DNA from: Lentinus brumalis
Taxonomy: Eukaryota; Basidiomycota; Agaricomycetes; Polyporales; Polyporaceae
Length of the DNA stretch: 64,000 bases
Reading direction: 5' to 3'
Assembly: GCA_001792895.1 (NCBI GenBank)
Contig: MARA01000034.1
Span: 186,001-250,000 of the forward strand
Below the pieces are notes generated by a model. It was not told the origin of the DNA, searched no databases, and saw only the letters and a program-made list of their open reading frames with translations. The stretch's first letter is position 1, and the number at the start of each line of letters is the position of its first letter. The translations under genes were made by a program, and so were the position numbers. This document shows positions 42,828 through 54,404 of the stretch, piece after piece.

Positions 42828-43240
42828 TGTTGTGAAGTGGTCTAACTACGAGGCGCCGATGTGGCTGTGACGGGAAACGCCGAGTGAGATCGAACCCTCC
42901 TTCTCCTGACAAACGCTGAGCAAGGACCCCTTGAAGGTGTCGGGGCTTCGTTGACAATCAGTCAAAGAAGAGCCCGAGTGGTTCAGGGGCGAGAGGCTCA
43001 GACAACGGACAGTGAGTGGTGCGGGCAAGAGAGAGATAGATTGTCGAGGCGTAGCTACGTCTAATATATACCCGAACCGGCGCGTATATAATAAAGTGGA
43101 AGGTGAATATAGGAGAAAGAGCTGAACAATAACCTAAGGATGAAAGGGGAAAGTATCTTAGTCTACAGTGGAATGTCCCGTCAGCTTCTAGTCGCGTCTA
43201 CTCTTGTCGAGTATCCTCCGGAAGCCTCCATCCCATGACA
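42828..43240 (-). repeat. 5' LTR of outer Ty3/gypsy element (413 bp)
   Basis: Same sequence as 29124-29536; TG..CA ends. The LTR end and the bases beyond it form a 7 bp inverted repeat (ACCACTT at 42822-42828 and AAGTGGT at 42835-42841). Confidence 0.95.
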
Positions 43241-43245
43241 ATCAT
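43241..43245. repeat. 5 bp target-site duplication, right (ATCAT)
   Basis: Partner of 29119-29123. Confidence 0.95.
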
Positions 43246-43689
43246 CCCACTCTTCTGGCAGAGCTGGCTTCCGAATCGGACATCTCGCGCATCCGGATCG
43301 CCACCCTACCAGGAGCTTCGTGGAAGACCATTCTGCGTACTTACTGAGGAGGAGCTATGTAGAACACAAAGTGAGTGTAACTCATGCATGTTTAGTACGC
43401 GTCTACTCTGTTCCTGCCGCGGCCTGTCTCCACAAACCTGAGCTCCCCCCGTTGCGTCCGCGCCCCTGGGAGTTGGAACGAAGACGCTCCTTCCCCTGCT
43501 GCAGGCCGTGAGCCTGACTCGCATGCCACAGCTCTTTGAGTGCGTGTCGCCGCTCTGTTTGACCACAGGTGGGCGTGTCGCAGCTATCATAGAAGATGTT
43601 CGAACTGAGTTCTCGTTTCAGCAGAGTGGCAGCAACTACTTATCATCACCCCCGTGGACGTCCGCCGCACCCCGAAGATTCAATGCATA

Positions 43690-45730
43690 TGATTTCTATC
43701 GCTTCCACCTGCGCTCGGCCCAACACGATGATCCCCTGCGCCTGCACGACCCCTGCCATCAGCACCGACGACTCCCGCTTGTCCGTGCGGCACCCAGATC
43801 TTGTAATGCACCCGGTACTATCTGTCGCGATCCCCGCCTACTGGTGGAAGACAATCGCGTCGAGTCTCCCCACTCCTTCGGACCCTCGACGTCATCCATC
43901 GAGCGGGACACCGTGTATCACCTATCCGTCTCTGTGCCCAAGGGCGTCGCGCTGGATCAATGCTCGTCACGCCATACACTTCCTGAACATCCGGGCGAGG
44001 GAGTTGCGACTCGCGTTTGCGTCCTCGTGCTGCACGGTCGTGCGCAGCATCTTCAGCACCACCCAGAGGACTGACAATGGCCGGCGAATACGGGCATACT
44101 GCGCGGAGACTGGTGCGTTGACGGACATCGGTCCAACAACATACAGTCCTGCCGCGCGGAGAAGATGGCGGACGAGTACGAGGAAGCGATTGTGCGGTAC
44201 AGAGCGTACAAGAGGTCGGCGTGCCAATCGAGGGGAGAGCCTGCCGTCGATGACCTGATGTGAGCGCATACTTAGTATGTCAACTACGTTTCGATGTACG
44301 TACAATCACGGTGTGTGTGGTATGCAGTCTTTGCTTTTGTATGCTGGTGGGTCTTCTCCCGGGTACACCACTGGGTGCGGGTTCAAGAGCGAGATCGTGA
44401 GACATCCGGAGACGGGAGGGCTATCGAGCGTATGGATGTCGTGTCGTGCGCTGGAGACTACTTCCGAAATACGAAGGGGAGAACCTCTCGGGGTGTGAAA
44501 GCCAGATATAAAATCGCACAGGCCCGCCGCTATATGATGCCCGGTAAACGGCAGCATCGTCGGGTGCCTGCTGTTCGGGGAAGCGTCCAGACTCCAGCAA
44601 AACTCGTACATATCGCTGCGATGAGTGGGACCGTCCGGTCAGGGCGTGCACTCGAATCACAGAGGTGAAGCTCCGAGTCCGTTTCTGCTACCTGGTAACT
44701 GGTAAGCAGGACATGGCCTCGTCGCAGAGTGGGCACACACTCCCGCAGAGCCCCTAACAGGATCATGGGCATGAAACAACGCACCGGGGCATGCCGTGTC
44801 CTGTTCCCCTGACAGCACGCTCTCGATTCTACTGTCTCTCCCGTCCCCACGAGATCCCAGTGCTGCACTGACATGCACACCAGCAGCCACCGGGCTCTGT
44901 CGTCAGCAGCCCGCGCGCCAGCCTGCGGAATATGTGCACGGCCGATGTTCGTGACTCTGAGCACTGAGCGGTGAGCACTCCCAGCGGACGGGTACCATCG
45001 TGTACGCTCGTCTCTCGCTCCCGCTCCTATTCGTCGCGAACCGCGCTGCGAAGCCTCAACCGGACGGTGTGCGCCATCGGGCGCGGCCAAGACATGCGAT
45101 CGGTGCGGAGACCGCGATGCCTGGTGCCACGATGCCCGCCAGCGGGCGGGGTTTGCAAAGCGGGAAGTGCGGACGCTCCCGGGATGTGCTCGCCACACCG
45201 ACCTGGGACCGGGACGCCCTCTGTTCACTTCTAGGGTCCAGGACGTGTGTTCGAACTTCGAGCGACGCACGCTGCACGTCGACGCTGGGCAGCTAGCTGC
45301 GCGAGTGGGAGCCAGCACAACCGACGAGCGTTGCCCCTGCTCGCTGCGTAACGATTGCATATGGAGCGACGACTGCGAGGGCGATGCCAATGATTGCGTC
45401 TGTCAGTGTACGTACGCAGAGGTCAGTGCCATGCCCGTCGCACAGAGCGGGACCGCTGCACTCACGGGGTATGTGTACTGTACTTCGACGCTCGAGCTTG
45501 CATGCGGACGGAGCAGCTATACGAATAGCACAGTTTTCGCTCACCGAGAGGACGGAGACGCGGTGCGAGTGGCAGCAAAGACGCTGCTGTGTATTCCAAC
45601 CCGCGGGAGACGCGACGCACGGCCGACACCGCCCATATTCGAGACGTCCAAGCGAGACAGAGCGTCGGTCTGCAGCGCATCCGCTTGCTGGAACGCATTG
45701 TGTCTACTCGACGTGTCGTGTAAGTGTGTC
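43690..45730 (+). other. Gene P head region, unit 4
   Basis: Contains plausible coding stretches in plus frames: ..INARHAIHFLNIRARELRL.. (about 43950-44010), ..MADEYEEAIVRYRAYKRSA.. (44165-44262, ending in TGA) and ..KDAAVYSNPRETRRTADTA.. followed by ..HIRDVQARQSVGLQRIRLL.. (about 45575-45720). Matching blocks in unit 1 are stopped or shifted. I could not link them into one transcript. About 44730-45460 has no counterpart that I can trace in unit 1 and may be an insertion. It carries a 286-codon minus frame (45390-44530), which I regard as chance. Function unknown. Confidence 0.35.
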
Positions 45731-45849
45731 TGACGGAGCGTAGATAGGCGGGCTGACGGATCGAACGAGTCGGGGCTAGGACGGGGAGGAGTGTATATAA
45801 GGTGTGTGGGGAGCGCAGAGAGTTGGTTTGTTTGTCTCACCTCGTTGTC

Positions 45850-48440
45850 CCCCAGATCTTGCCCTCGCCCTCGCTACTTTTCCGCTGCTTGCTGGACGTC
45901 GCTGCGCCCACCACCGCTCGCCCGCCGCTGTAGGTAGTCGTGTCGAAGGTATGTACCTTGCGTCGCGCTCGTTCTGTGCGGGCCCTTCACTGATCAGTGT
46001 TCTTGTTGCAGACGCCTTGTGCAGTTGAGCTGCGCGGCGAGGGAGAACGAGTGCACATGGGCCAGGACGCGTTCATTGAGGTGCAGAGGTACGTACACGA
46101 CGGATGCCGCTGTACTCGTGCATGACGCTAATCGGTACCTAGGACCTTCGAGCTATATGGCAAGACGGCGGCAGGGCGTCATGGAATATAGGACGGGGGC
46201 TGCGAGGCGGTCAGTAGACGGCGGAGTAGTACGCATGTAGCACGCACCATAGAATGCAATACATGCCCCATGCATCCGTGCATGCCCTCACGCAGTCGTC
46301 GCGAGCGGGTCCCGGGTCGCGCAGCGTGTCGAGGCGGATTAGCGCAGAGGCGAGCGAGCGGGTGACAGGCCCTGAGACGAGAGAACGAGAGGACGCGAGA
46401 GTGGCGAGAGCCAAAGCAGTACAAACACGTCGACGACGAGGGCAGAGAGCGTAGCCAGCGCGCGTCCAGGCAGAGACGCGTCTGCAACGCGTGACGTCTG
46501 CGCGGGCCACCCCCGCGATCGAGCCGGCTAAAGTTCCTGTACGCCATGCTCGACGTGTGTACTTGCCCGCTGCTGGCTTCACGTACCCCATCTAGCTAGC
46601 TCCTCAATCGCCTCGTCAACCTGCAGAGGTCGCCAACACCCAGCCCATCGAGCAAATCGATCCCGACAACCTCCCCGCGGCCGCGAAGGACCCAGACCAT
46701 GTCGCCGTCGCCCTCGAGATCCTCGTCAAGCAGTGGGCCGTGCTCTTCTCCACCGTCCCGCTACCCTCATATCTTGCACTCAGCATCCTGTTACAACTTC
46801 CACTGGATATCGCAACGAATTCGAACGGCCATTTCAGGTAAGTCGTGTACTGTCTTCGATGCGCGTACGTTCCCAACAAGCTCAGAATTTTGTGCCCTCA
46901 TGCTCTCTAGGGTGCACCAGACCTTCATAGTAGTGCGACCGAGAGACTCGTGAGCCCACCCCTACCCGCTCCTCTGCACTTTGCCAGGGCCACCTCTCCG
47001 TCTTGCGCCAGTCCCCCCGTAGTGGCATTTCTGTATGCGCCGGAACCCGGACGAACAGGTGCTGCCAATTTCCTTGCACGTCCAGGTCATCCCGCCCAGT
47101 CTTGATAACACGTCCTACGCGGGCCGGATCCGCAGATCGCATCTTCGTCGTGGTCGAGGTGGCCTACGGTGAGCACCGAACCTCTCGTTCATGGCACCTG
47201 TGTGCCGGCTGACGAGCGCGAGCTATCCGTGAACGCGGTGTTAGCCACCTTCATTAATTGCATGCCGTCCGCTGCGGACCCTCTGTGCAGCGGCAAAACT
47301 GAGCCTCTCGTCGCCCAGTCGAGCAGCCATTCCTGCCGGGCGTCGACGTTCAGAATATGCTAGACGGCCTAGATGCGCAGCGGCAAGTTGGGCGCGCACA
47401 GAAGTTTACTCAGCACTATGATCTCGTCAGCCAAGAGAGCGGCGGGATCCAGAGATGACACTCGACATACCGCCCCTTGGCCCCCAGCTCGGACCACACC
47501 GCTAGCTCGGACGGCCTATGTAGTCGGCATCCGGACGTTCTGTGGGTTGCAAAGCACCGAGCAGACGGACCTAGCTGCCGGTCAAGCACTCGCACTCGCA
47601 CTACGACCTCAGCACTCGCAGGACGACCAGCAGCTGGGCGAGCTGGTGTGCACGTGCGCTCGCGCCGGTGCACACGGATCCGGGAGTAGTCTCCTGGTCG
47701 ACGACCTCACGTCTTCGCTCTAGCACCCGCCTCTGCTCGGTCTTCGAACAGTCACAGCGGACCTCAACGAGAAAAATCGCCGCGGCCATCACCTCGACCT
47801 CGATGGGTCGTCGAGCAGCGAGAGTCTTCAGTACGGGTACGCATGCAGGATGGGTCCGGCCCAGCGTGGAGACGTGGTCGCACTGCTCAAAGGGATGTCC
47901 GGCCTGGCGACGCAGCAAACCCGAGCCGTCCTGCTCAGTGCTTTCCGAGCTACGGTGGTGTCCAGGTGAGGCGAGAGGCAAGAGGGGGAGGGCTGGAGCT
48001 GCGGCTGGCGCAGGGCGGGCGGGAGGTGCATACGTACACGCGTTGTAACTTGTCAGTCTAGTACCGGCACGACAGTGAGACGGCTGTATCAAATGGGATG
48101 CCACTACATAGCTCGAAGAAACGAACTTGACACACGTTCAATACGTACCGCACTATCTATTCCGGTCTTCCCAGTGCGTCTTTGTCTTGGAGTCGCACTG
48201 AGTCGAGCAACGAGCGGTCACGCTTCGTGAATGCCCGTCAGGCATCAGTGGGCGACGGAGGTTGACAAAGGTGCCAGGCAGCGGCGAGAGTCGCGATGTA
48301 TATGGTGACGTGCACTGCAGTGTCCGATGAGCGACTTCAATACTGCATGTGCTACGTGAATGTACGGCGAAGCGAGCGAGAGATGTAGGGAGATAAAAGA
48401 CGGTAGGCCGGAGACTCGGGGGACATAGTACAAGTGGGGG
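45850..48440 (+). CDS. Gene P body, unit 4: multi-exon gene of unknown family (best-preserved copy)
   Basis: Exon 46012-46088 (..GERVHMGQDAFIEVQ..) joins in phase to 46143 onward (..RTFELYGKTAAGRHGI), and the intron is a good GTACGTACAC..CCTAG. A long exon, 46596-46837, reads ..PIEQIDPDNLPAAAKDPDHV..ALEILVKQWAVLFSTV.. up to GTAAGT. Then come ..SLHVQVIPPSLDNTSYAGRI.. (about 47060-47130), ..VDVQNMLDGLDAQRQV.. with ..FTQHYDLVSQES.. (about 47310-47458) and ..GDVVALLKGMSGLATQQTRA.. (47850-47965, donor GTGAGG). Some blocks end in stops, so the exon chain is incomplete or broken. I recognise no domain. It converges on F-box copy 4 with about 50 bp between them. Confidence 0.5.
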
Positions 48441-48491
48441 AGACGGCCGGCATCTCAAGCATGAAGATAATTCAGGGCTTTTATCTGTGGG

Positions 48492-50473
48492 TTATAGAAG
48501 GGTGTCTATGTGGCGAGAAACGAGCAGACGATGTTGCATATAACCTCGGGGCGAAGCGACAACAGTGGACGAGACAATGCAAGCAATGGTGAAGGTAGGA
48601 AGAGAGCCAGGTGAACACGACCAAAGGAGAGACATGGTTAGAGGACATTGAACGTCGAGACGGAGTAAATGCGGGTCTTGAGCACGTTCTGCATGCGTCC
48701 CCGGCGAGATGAAGACCTCCTGCTCCGTGTGCGTCTGAGGCAAGTGGGCTATGCAAGCTGATCAGTCGATGTCGCTCGTGACGAGCTATGATCCCTACCT
48801 GATAGTAACGCTTCTGCGTCTGTCTTGCGCGTAGCAGTGCCCCGCGAGAGGCGAGAAATTCCTTGACAGCATCGCGCGTTGAGTGACAGCGGCGGCGGCG
48901 GCGTGCGTTTGCCATGACTTGCAAGCGGTAGGCGTAGTCCTGCGGAGTTAGGTCGACATCTTGCCATTGTGCTACTGGGTACGCTGTGGATATACCAAAT
49001 AGTCAGCTTTGTGGACAACCAAGCACTGCCAAACCAAGCGCTATCACATATAAATGCCATACGTACCGGTATCAGTTGGAAACACGTAGAGCCTCTTCCA
49101 CCTCGACATTATCGGAAAGCATTCAGCAACGGCTTGCCTCCACCAATCCTCCCACCCGGGCCTGTCCCCCAGATCCCGCACAACAAGGTCTGCCCTGCAA
49201 GGATCGGTTTCAGGGCGGTTGTCGGTGTCCCCACTGGCCTGGTCCTGAAGGTCGCCCTCGGTAGTTTCCTTCCTGCATAGCGCTGCCTCTACGACGGGGC
49301 CGATGGTACGGAGGAGCTCAACATATTCTTCCCGTTTGAATTCACTTCTCCACGCCGGTACAAGGTAAAGGTATCGTTGGGTAGGCGATAGGTTGCCAAC
49401 TACATCGTCGCTTGAGGCCATCCATGAGACAAGCGTGTCCCGGAGAGACTCGAGAGTTTGATCTGGCTGGGAGAACGGTGCGAGGACACAGAGAAGATTA
49501 TACAAGCAGGGGAACGAGCGGAGATTCAGAGCAAGTGAGGGGGTTTCCTGTTCGACAGCTGATCATGAGAACGAATAGTGAGATATATGTCTGGTTGAAC
49601 AACCTGAAATGACTCACGAGGAGGCTCTTTTTGCACAGCAGGGGGATTGTTAGGGAGGCTGATCGCCAGCCGTTGGAGCGAGGGGCCAAGAGCGGACAGC
49701 AATCTCTGCCTGCCCCGCTCGTCCATGTCATAGCACTTCAGTACGAGTCAATACCACCCTGTGTCGTGTCTGCTCTACAAACATACCCTGAGCTCCTCGA
49801 GGGTCGGCAGGAACATCTTCCGAGAGTCGTGGGAGCTGCGCTTCGCCATACAGACTGGGTCCAGGCCAAGGACAGCCCAGGAAACGCGACCACACCACAG
49901 TGAATTCAGGTTGGGAAGCATACTGAGAAAGCGGGCGAAGTCCCCAAACGACGGGAACCTCACGGACACAAAGTCTAGTCTGCGGATATGCGAGATGGAC
50001 GTCAACAGGGACGGGAAGTATCGATGGATGGGTAGGAACGGGAGTTCCTTCTCGCCCTCAGGGAGTGGGTTTGCAGCCTTGTCGGCATCGTCAAATCCCA
50101 ACATGTGCAGTGCCACCAGGTTGGTAAGCCTCCCTCGCAGAGCCGCGAGGAACAGCACAGCTGGACTGTATGGCACATGGAGGTATCCTCGCAATGCGAG
50201 TGTGCGCACGTAAGTTCCTAGCTCAGGGGATGTGTCGAGGAGCTCTGCGAAGCAATAGAGCGCGTCTTTGTCTCGCAGGAGGACAAGTTCAAAGAGAACC
50301 CTCTGGGCGCATGGACGCCATGCGCGGCAGACGAGTGCGCATCCAGAGAGGGTAGCCAAAGACATTGAGATGAACGCGTAACGGCTGTCGTACACGGCTT
50401 CGATGACGCGCTCGCAGACCTCGATTGGGAGTCTTGGCTTGGATTCGACCTGCGACGTAAGGGGGTCGGCCAT
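48492..50473 (-). CDS. F-box domain protein, copy 4 (intact)
   Basis: Exons on minus: 50473-49787 (687 nt), 49735-49618 (118), 49558-49067 (492), 48983-48799 (185), 48734-48492 (243). These give 574 aa without stops. It starts MADPLTSQVESKPRLPIEVC, differing from the MTD start of the other copies. F-box-like domain at about residues 14-60 (LPIEVCERVIEAVY..CALVCRAWRP..VLFELVLL). Middle blocks ..DQTLESLRDTLVSWMASSDD.. and ..FPIMSRWKRLYVFPTD.. are conserved. Exon 4 has one extra codon and an Arg-rich run. Probably a substrate adaptor of an SCF ubiquitin ligase. All splice sites fit GT-AG, including GTAGGG and GTACGT donors. Confidence 0.85.
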
Positions 50474-50699
50474 GCTGTGAGGGGAGAGGCGTTGAGCAGT
50501 GCAGAAATGTGCAGGAGGCAAAGGGGATCGAGGACTGCGCAGGTCAATGTATGTACTTATGGCGCTGGGAAGCGCACATGCGTCCTAGGATGCGGTTCCC
50601 GTATATGACCCGAGGTCCTGGACCGGCGGTCCGCGAACCGACGTTCTCGCAGCCCGTGCTCGTTATGTTGTGCCCTCGGTCCTCCGGGCTCCAGTCTTG

Positions 50700-53263
50700 A
50701 ATGTAATTTATTTGAGAGTAGAGGGGATCGTACTATAGGTAGGTACAACGATGGGACTCGGGATCCAGACACAAGCAGAACCTGTACGGGGACGGACATG
50801 ACTTGATGCTATTAGAGCGCACAGGAAAGCAGTACATCTGGTCACCGAGGCAGGACGCATATCGTCGTGCGCGAGGTATATATGTAGGACACTTTGAAAC
50901 ACCAGTAGCATGAACCCGACCTCGAGAGATGATCATCTTGTCGTTGGTGCTGCAGCGACCCCGATGTCAAACATATCTCAAGGAAGCACATGCGCGCACT
51001 TGAGATGTCCCTGGATGTACCCTGGCTCGTCCACGATGACAAGATGGAGAGAGACGCAACGACCGTTCTGATCGTTCACTACCGAAGTCGACGGCGTATT
51101 CACTGGAATGAAATGCAGGGAGCTGTGGTTGCAGCCGTTGAAGTAGCATGGTTGCATTTCAGCGCGAGGTCGGCGGCGAAAGAGTGCGCGAGAGATGGCG
51201 CGATGTCTCCCTCGCAAGGCCTCCAGTCTGTTGCACTGCGGTCGGCAGGGTCTGACTCAACGACGCGGGCAGCTTCTCGTCCCACGACGGAGCACTTTTT
51301 CGGGTGCCGCAATATGGACGATGCGCTGAACGGCCCTTCAACCTTGTATGGATGTATGCGGGACCTCTGTCATTCTCGCGGCTCCCTGGCCGCACCTCTA
51401 GCGTCTGAGTGAGAGCCGCCACAAACGCGAGGCCACAGCCCTGCGCACGAACCTGGGAAGGTGTCGAGCTAGCTATGCCGACTGATGTGGCTCCCGCGTC
51501 GTGATCATTGCTGTCAGCGCAGCGCGCTACTCCACACCATTTCCTCTTCCTGCATTTACGCTCGACCCTAGTCGCCGGGCCCGAGCCTCATCTGCGGACT
51601 TCGTCAATGGAATCTCATATCCACTTCGGGCGGGCCACGAGCAGCGGGGAAGGAGTCCGCGTGCGCGCGAGCCGGCGGCAAGGACGGGGGAATGTACGAA
51701 TTCGAGAGAGACTTGAGCGTGGGGTCGGGATGAGCAGACGGCAAAATGTACGATACGCGTGTCGCGGCCGTGGAGAGCAGCGCGTGCGTGGTTCAGCTCG
51801 TGATCCCCAGACTGCGTATGGCGGGATCTTCAGCAACGCCTCTGGAATTAAGCGCAGGTCCCTCCTCCGCACCGTTTCCTCGGCCTCCGTCCGTGTTTCC
51901 CTCCCCTGCCTTCTCCTGCATCTTGTCTGCACGACCATTCCCACGCGTACTCCGTGGCCTTGCTCAGGGAGGTCTGTAGTGTTGCTCGGACGGGCGAGGA
52001 TCAGCGGCAGAGTTGAGGGAGGAGTACAACAGCTGAGGTAGGAGCCCGCGCGGCGCGAGAAGAGATGTGTACATGATGGGGACATGGGAGCTTGAGACGC
52101 TAGAGTGCGTAGGCGGGAAAGCGAACGGGGACATGTACAGCGCGTGCGCCGTCATTCAGTCTGTGGATTGTCGGGCGCAGGGGCTCACCAACTTCGGGGA
52201 GATATGAGTTGTCTGCTGAGTGCTTAACGCGGCAGAGCTGCGTCTCGTACCCCGTCAAGTCGAAACTATCGCGATTGACCCGTAGGCTGTATCTATCGAA
52301 GCCGATCAGAACGTTACGTCATTTGGGATGGTCGATGAAGGAGACGTACCTCCATGCCCGCCCGATGCAACCCGCGCCTTAACAGGTCGGAACATGGCTC
52401 CCTACTTCTTCAGCCTCCGCGCCGTCTACGGTCCGTAGTTCAGTTGTTGCCTGTAGATAGAGACGAGTGTCTTGCAGCTCCTCGATATGGGACCCACACC
52501 GCTCGTCGAATCTTGAATCAAGCGGACAGTGAGGACAAGGCGATGGTCGTGGAAAGGAGGGATTCGAGGATCGGAATTGGTATGAAAGACGGACCGGTAG
52601 TACACCTATGAGCCCTCGGCTGCTGCCAATTCCCTCCCTCTCCAGGAGCCGCGGCCGCGGCATATCCATAGCACCCACACGAAGAACAAGTACGGTTGTC
52701 GGGACCACCACAGCTTGTGAGTCTTCTCTGTCGACAATTCAGGCGATCGTTTGCGAGAGTTGGAGGGGACTGAGGCCGGATAATATTGAGCGCAGATGTA
52801 AGAGCATCAGGCGGCTCCCGGGCAGAGTGTCAAGGAGCGAGCAGAGAGCGCGGCGGACGGAACACTAGGAGACATGAGTCCGAGAGAGACCAACTTGAAG
52901 ATGGTCTGATCATGAAGAGTGCTTACTGTAGTCAAAAAAAGCCATCATGCAGCACGCCTGCCCCGTAGAAGGATACCTGACCATGTTTGTCACTTGCAGG
53001 CCTCCATACACTCCTGAAAGAGACCCGAGGAACCAGGAGCGACAGAAGGTGCGCCGCAACCGGAGCGAAGGGTAGAGAAACAGTCTGAGGGAACTCCAGC
53101 CAGCACATAAGATCAAAGCGTAGCATCTATAGAAGACGATGACCGTGGCCAAGGCGTTGAAGGTGAGGACGTCGAGGTGGAGGAGGAGCCGGCGAGGACG
53201 ACAAGGGACGACAGCGAGATGCAGAGAGATAAGATAAGATTTGAGATCGGTGATCTCGGCCAT
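50700..53263 (-). pseudogene. Gene N, unit 4 (diverged copy)
   Basis: ATG 53263 opens a 117-codon frame (MAEITDLKSYLISLHLAVV..), longer than in units 1 and 5. It has hydrophobic stretches (..LDVLTFNALATVIVFYRCYAL.., ..CAGWSSLRLFLYPSLRLRR..) that could span a membrane. The second exon is recognisable (about 52520-52380, ..CGSHIEELQDTRLYLQATT..) but diverged, and lacks the clean donor of other units. 3' blocks are patchy, and 50700-51500 shows no convincing exon. The hydrophobic character is seen only in this copy's frame, so function is unknown. Confidence 0.35.
53228..53241. promoter_or_regulatory. Triple GATA motif, unit 4
   Basis: GATAAGATAAGATT just downstream of the gene N start, as in units 1, 3 and 5. 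Confidence 0.3.
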
Positions 53264-54019
53264 CCGAGCGCCCTGCGCGGACGACGACCACGACTCTTAC
53301 AATGCCTTCCGTCAAGCTCAGTGCTCAATCCCCGTTTCAACGTCTGTCTGACAGTACTCTGTCTACTCGAAGCAGCTAATGCTATCAATACAATCCCGCC
53401 TACGACGCGTCGGCTGTCACTCTTCCACCGCTGGATCCCGGGCTCGAGCAATCCTGCAAACTGCTCCTACGCTAGTACTCGAGGAAACGCTGAGTGTGCT
53501 GAGGACTTTGTATCATGGAGAAGGCGCAGTAAGTTGTACACGCATGCTACGTAACCTCTGTGTCCCTGCTCGTCTTTGCAGTCGTCTGCGATTCAGCCAT
53601 CACAGCAAGCTCGGACAATACTTAGTATTTCCATGCTTGTCGGGCTTGAAGCTTCTCCTCCCAACGCAGCAACTCAGGCAGTACGTAACTCATCACACGC
53701 GATACCGTGGCTCCGGTGTCGTTATGTTCTAGGTGAAGCGGGCAGCAACTACAATAGAGGATGTCTGCACCGACTCCTACCTTCGAACCAGCCAGCTGGG
53801 GCACTCCCCGCAGACATGAGCTACCGCCTCGGAAGGCCGGCTGCACGTCAAATTCTCGAAACGGCTAGGACACGAGCTCCCGAGTCGCCACTCACCGCGC
53901 CAGCCCCGGTAGACCGTGACGGACTTGTGCTGAGGGCTGCTTGAGTCGAGATCGGCCGGTAGACCCTCATCATCCAAGATCACGCCGTCGCCGTCCGACG
54001 TCCTCCCGTCCCTCGCACG

Positions 54020-54227
54020 TTGCTGTGTTATACACGTCGGATTGGGCGACCGCAGGCCAACATCGGGATGCCAACCTAACGAGCAGGACGCCGTCGTACG
54101 CATCCTCGCGCACCCCAGATTGGTGCAGCGCGGAGGCCACACTGGTTCCTTCGACTTCGCGGTGCTGGTGCAGGAGATGAACGCACTACACAGCCGGCGA
54201 GACGATCCTGTCGAAGGTATATATCTT
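54020..54227 (+). other. Conserved exon, B front, unit 5 (GGHTGSFDFAVLVQE)
   Basis: Frame ..GDRRPTSGCQPNEQDAVVRI..RGGHTGSFDFAVLVQEMNAL.., the unit 5 counterpart of 19860-20077, followed by an AAG and GTATATATC. Unknown family. Frame conservation across units supports coding. Confidence 0.5.
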
Positions 54228-54404
54228 TGGTGACGACCTGGACACCGTTACATGAGTCTGGGATGGGACAATACCACATGTACTGATCAAGCGTTCTCCG
54301 CCTCCTAGTCTCTGCAATTTGCGGCCACCAATGCCATCCTAGACCTCGCGTCGACGCATCGCTTCCACCAAATCTGTACACTCTCTCGCAGACTCTGCCC
54401 GACG

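Larger units (their letters stand above)
29124..43240 (-). mobile_element. Ty3/gypsy chromodomain LTR retrotransposon (14.1 kb including a nested element)
   Basis: Bounded by LTRs of 413 bp that I read as identical (29124-29536 and 42828-43240), each TG..CA, with an ATCAT duplication. On minus, the order 5' LTR, gag, protease, RT, RNase H, integrase, chromodomain, extra 3' frame, 3' LTR is that of Ty3/gypsy; the chromodomain after integrase marks a chromovirus. The element proper is about 9.4 kb once the nested element (34914-39595) and its duplicated TCGC are set aside. The coding region has an in-frame TGA and a frameshift in gag and two frameshifts in homopolymers of pol. It is therefore inactive in cis despite the identical LTRs, unless those are sequence errors. 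Confidence 0.95.
43241..53365. repeat. Tandem ~10 kb unit 4 (subfamily A front)
   Basis: Continues from 29111-29123 across the retrotransposon. Order: unit-start exons (43241-43690), gene P head (43690-45730), gene P body (45850-48440), F-box copy 4 (48492-50473), gene N (50900-53263). This unit keeps more of gene P in frame than units 1 and 2. Confidence 0.8.

Noticed and set aside
44530..45390. 286-codon minus frame in unit 4 as a gene
   Set aside because: No counterpart in units 1 or 2; it lies in a high-GC stretch and overlaps plus-strand blocks that are conserved.
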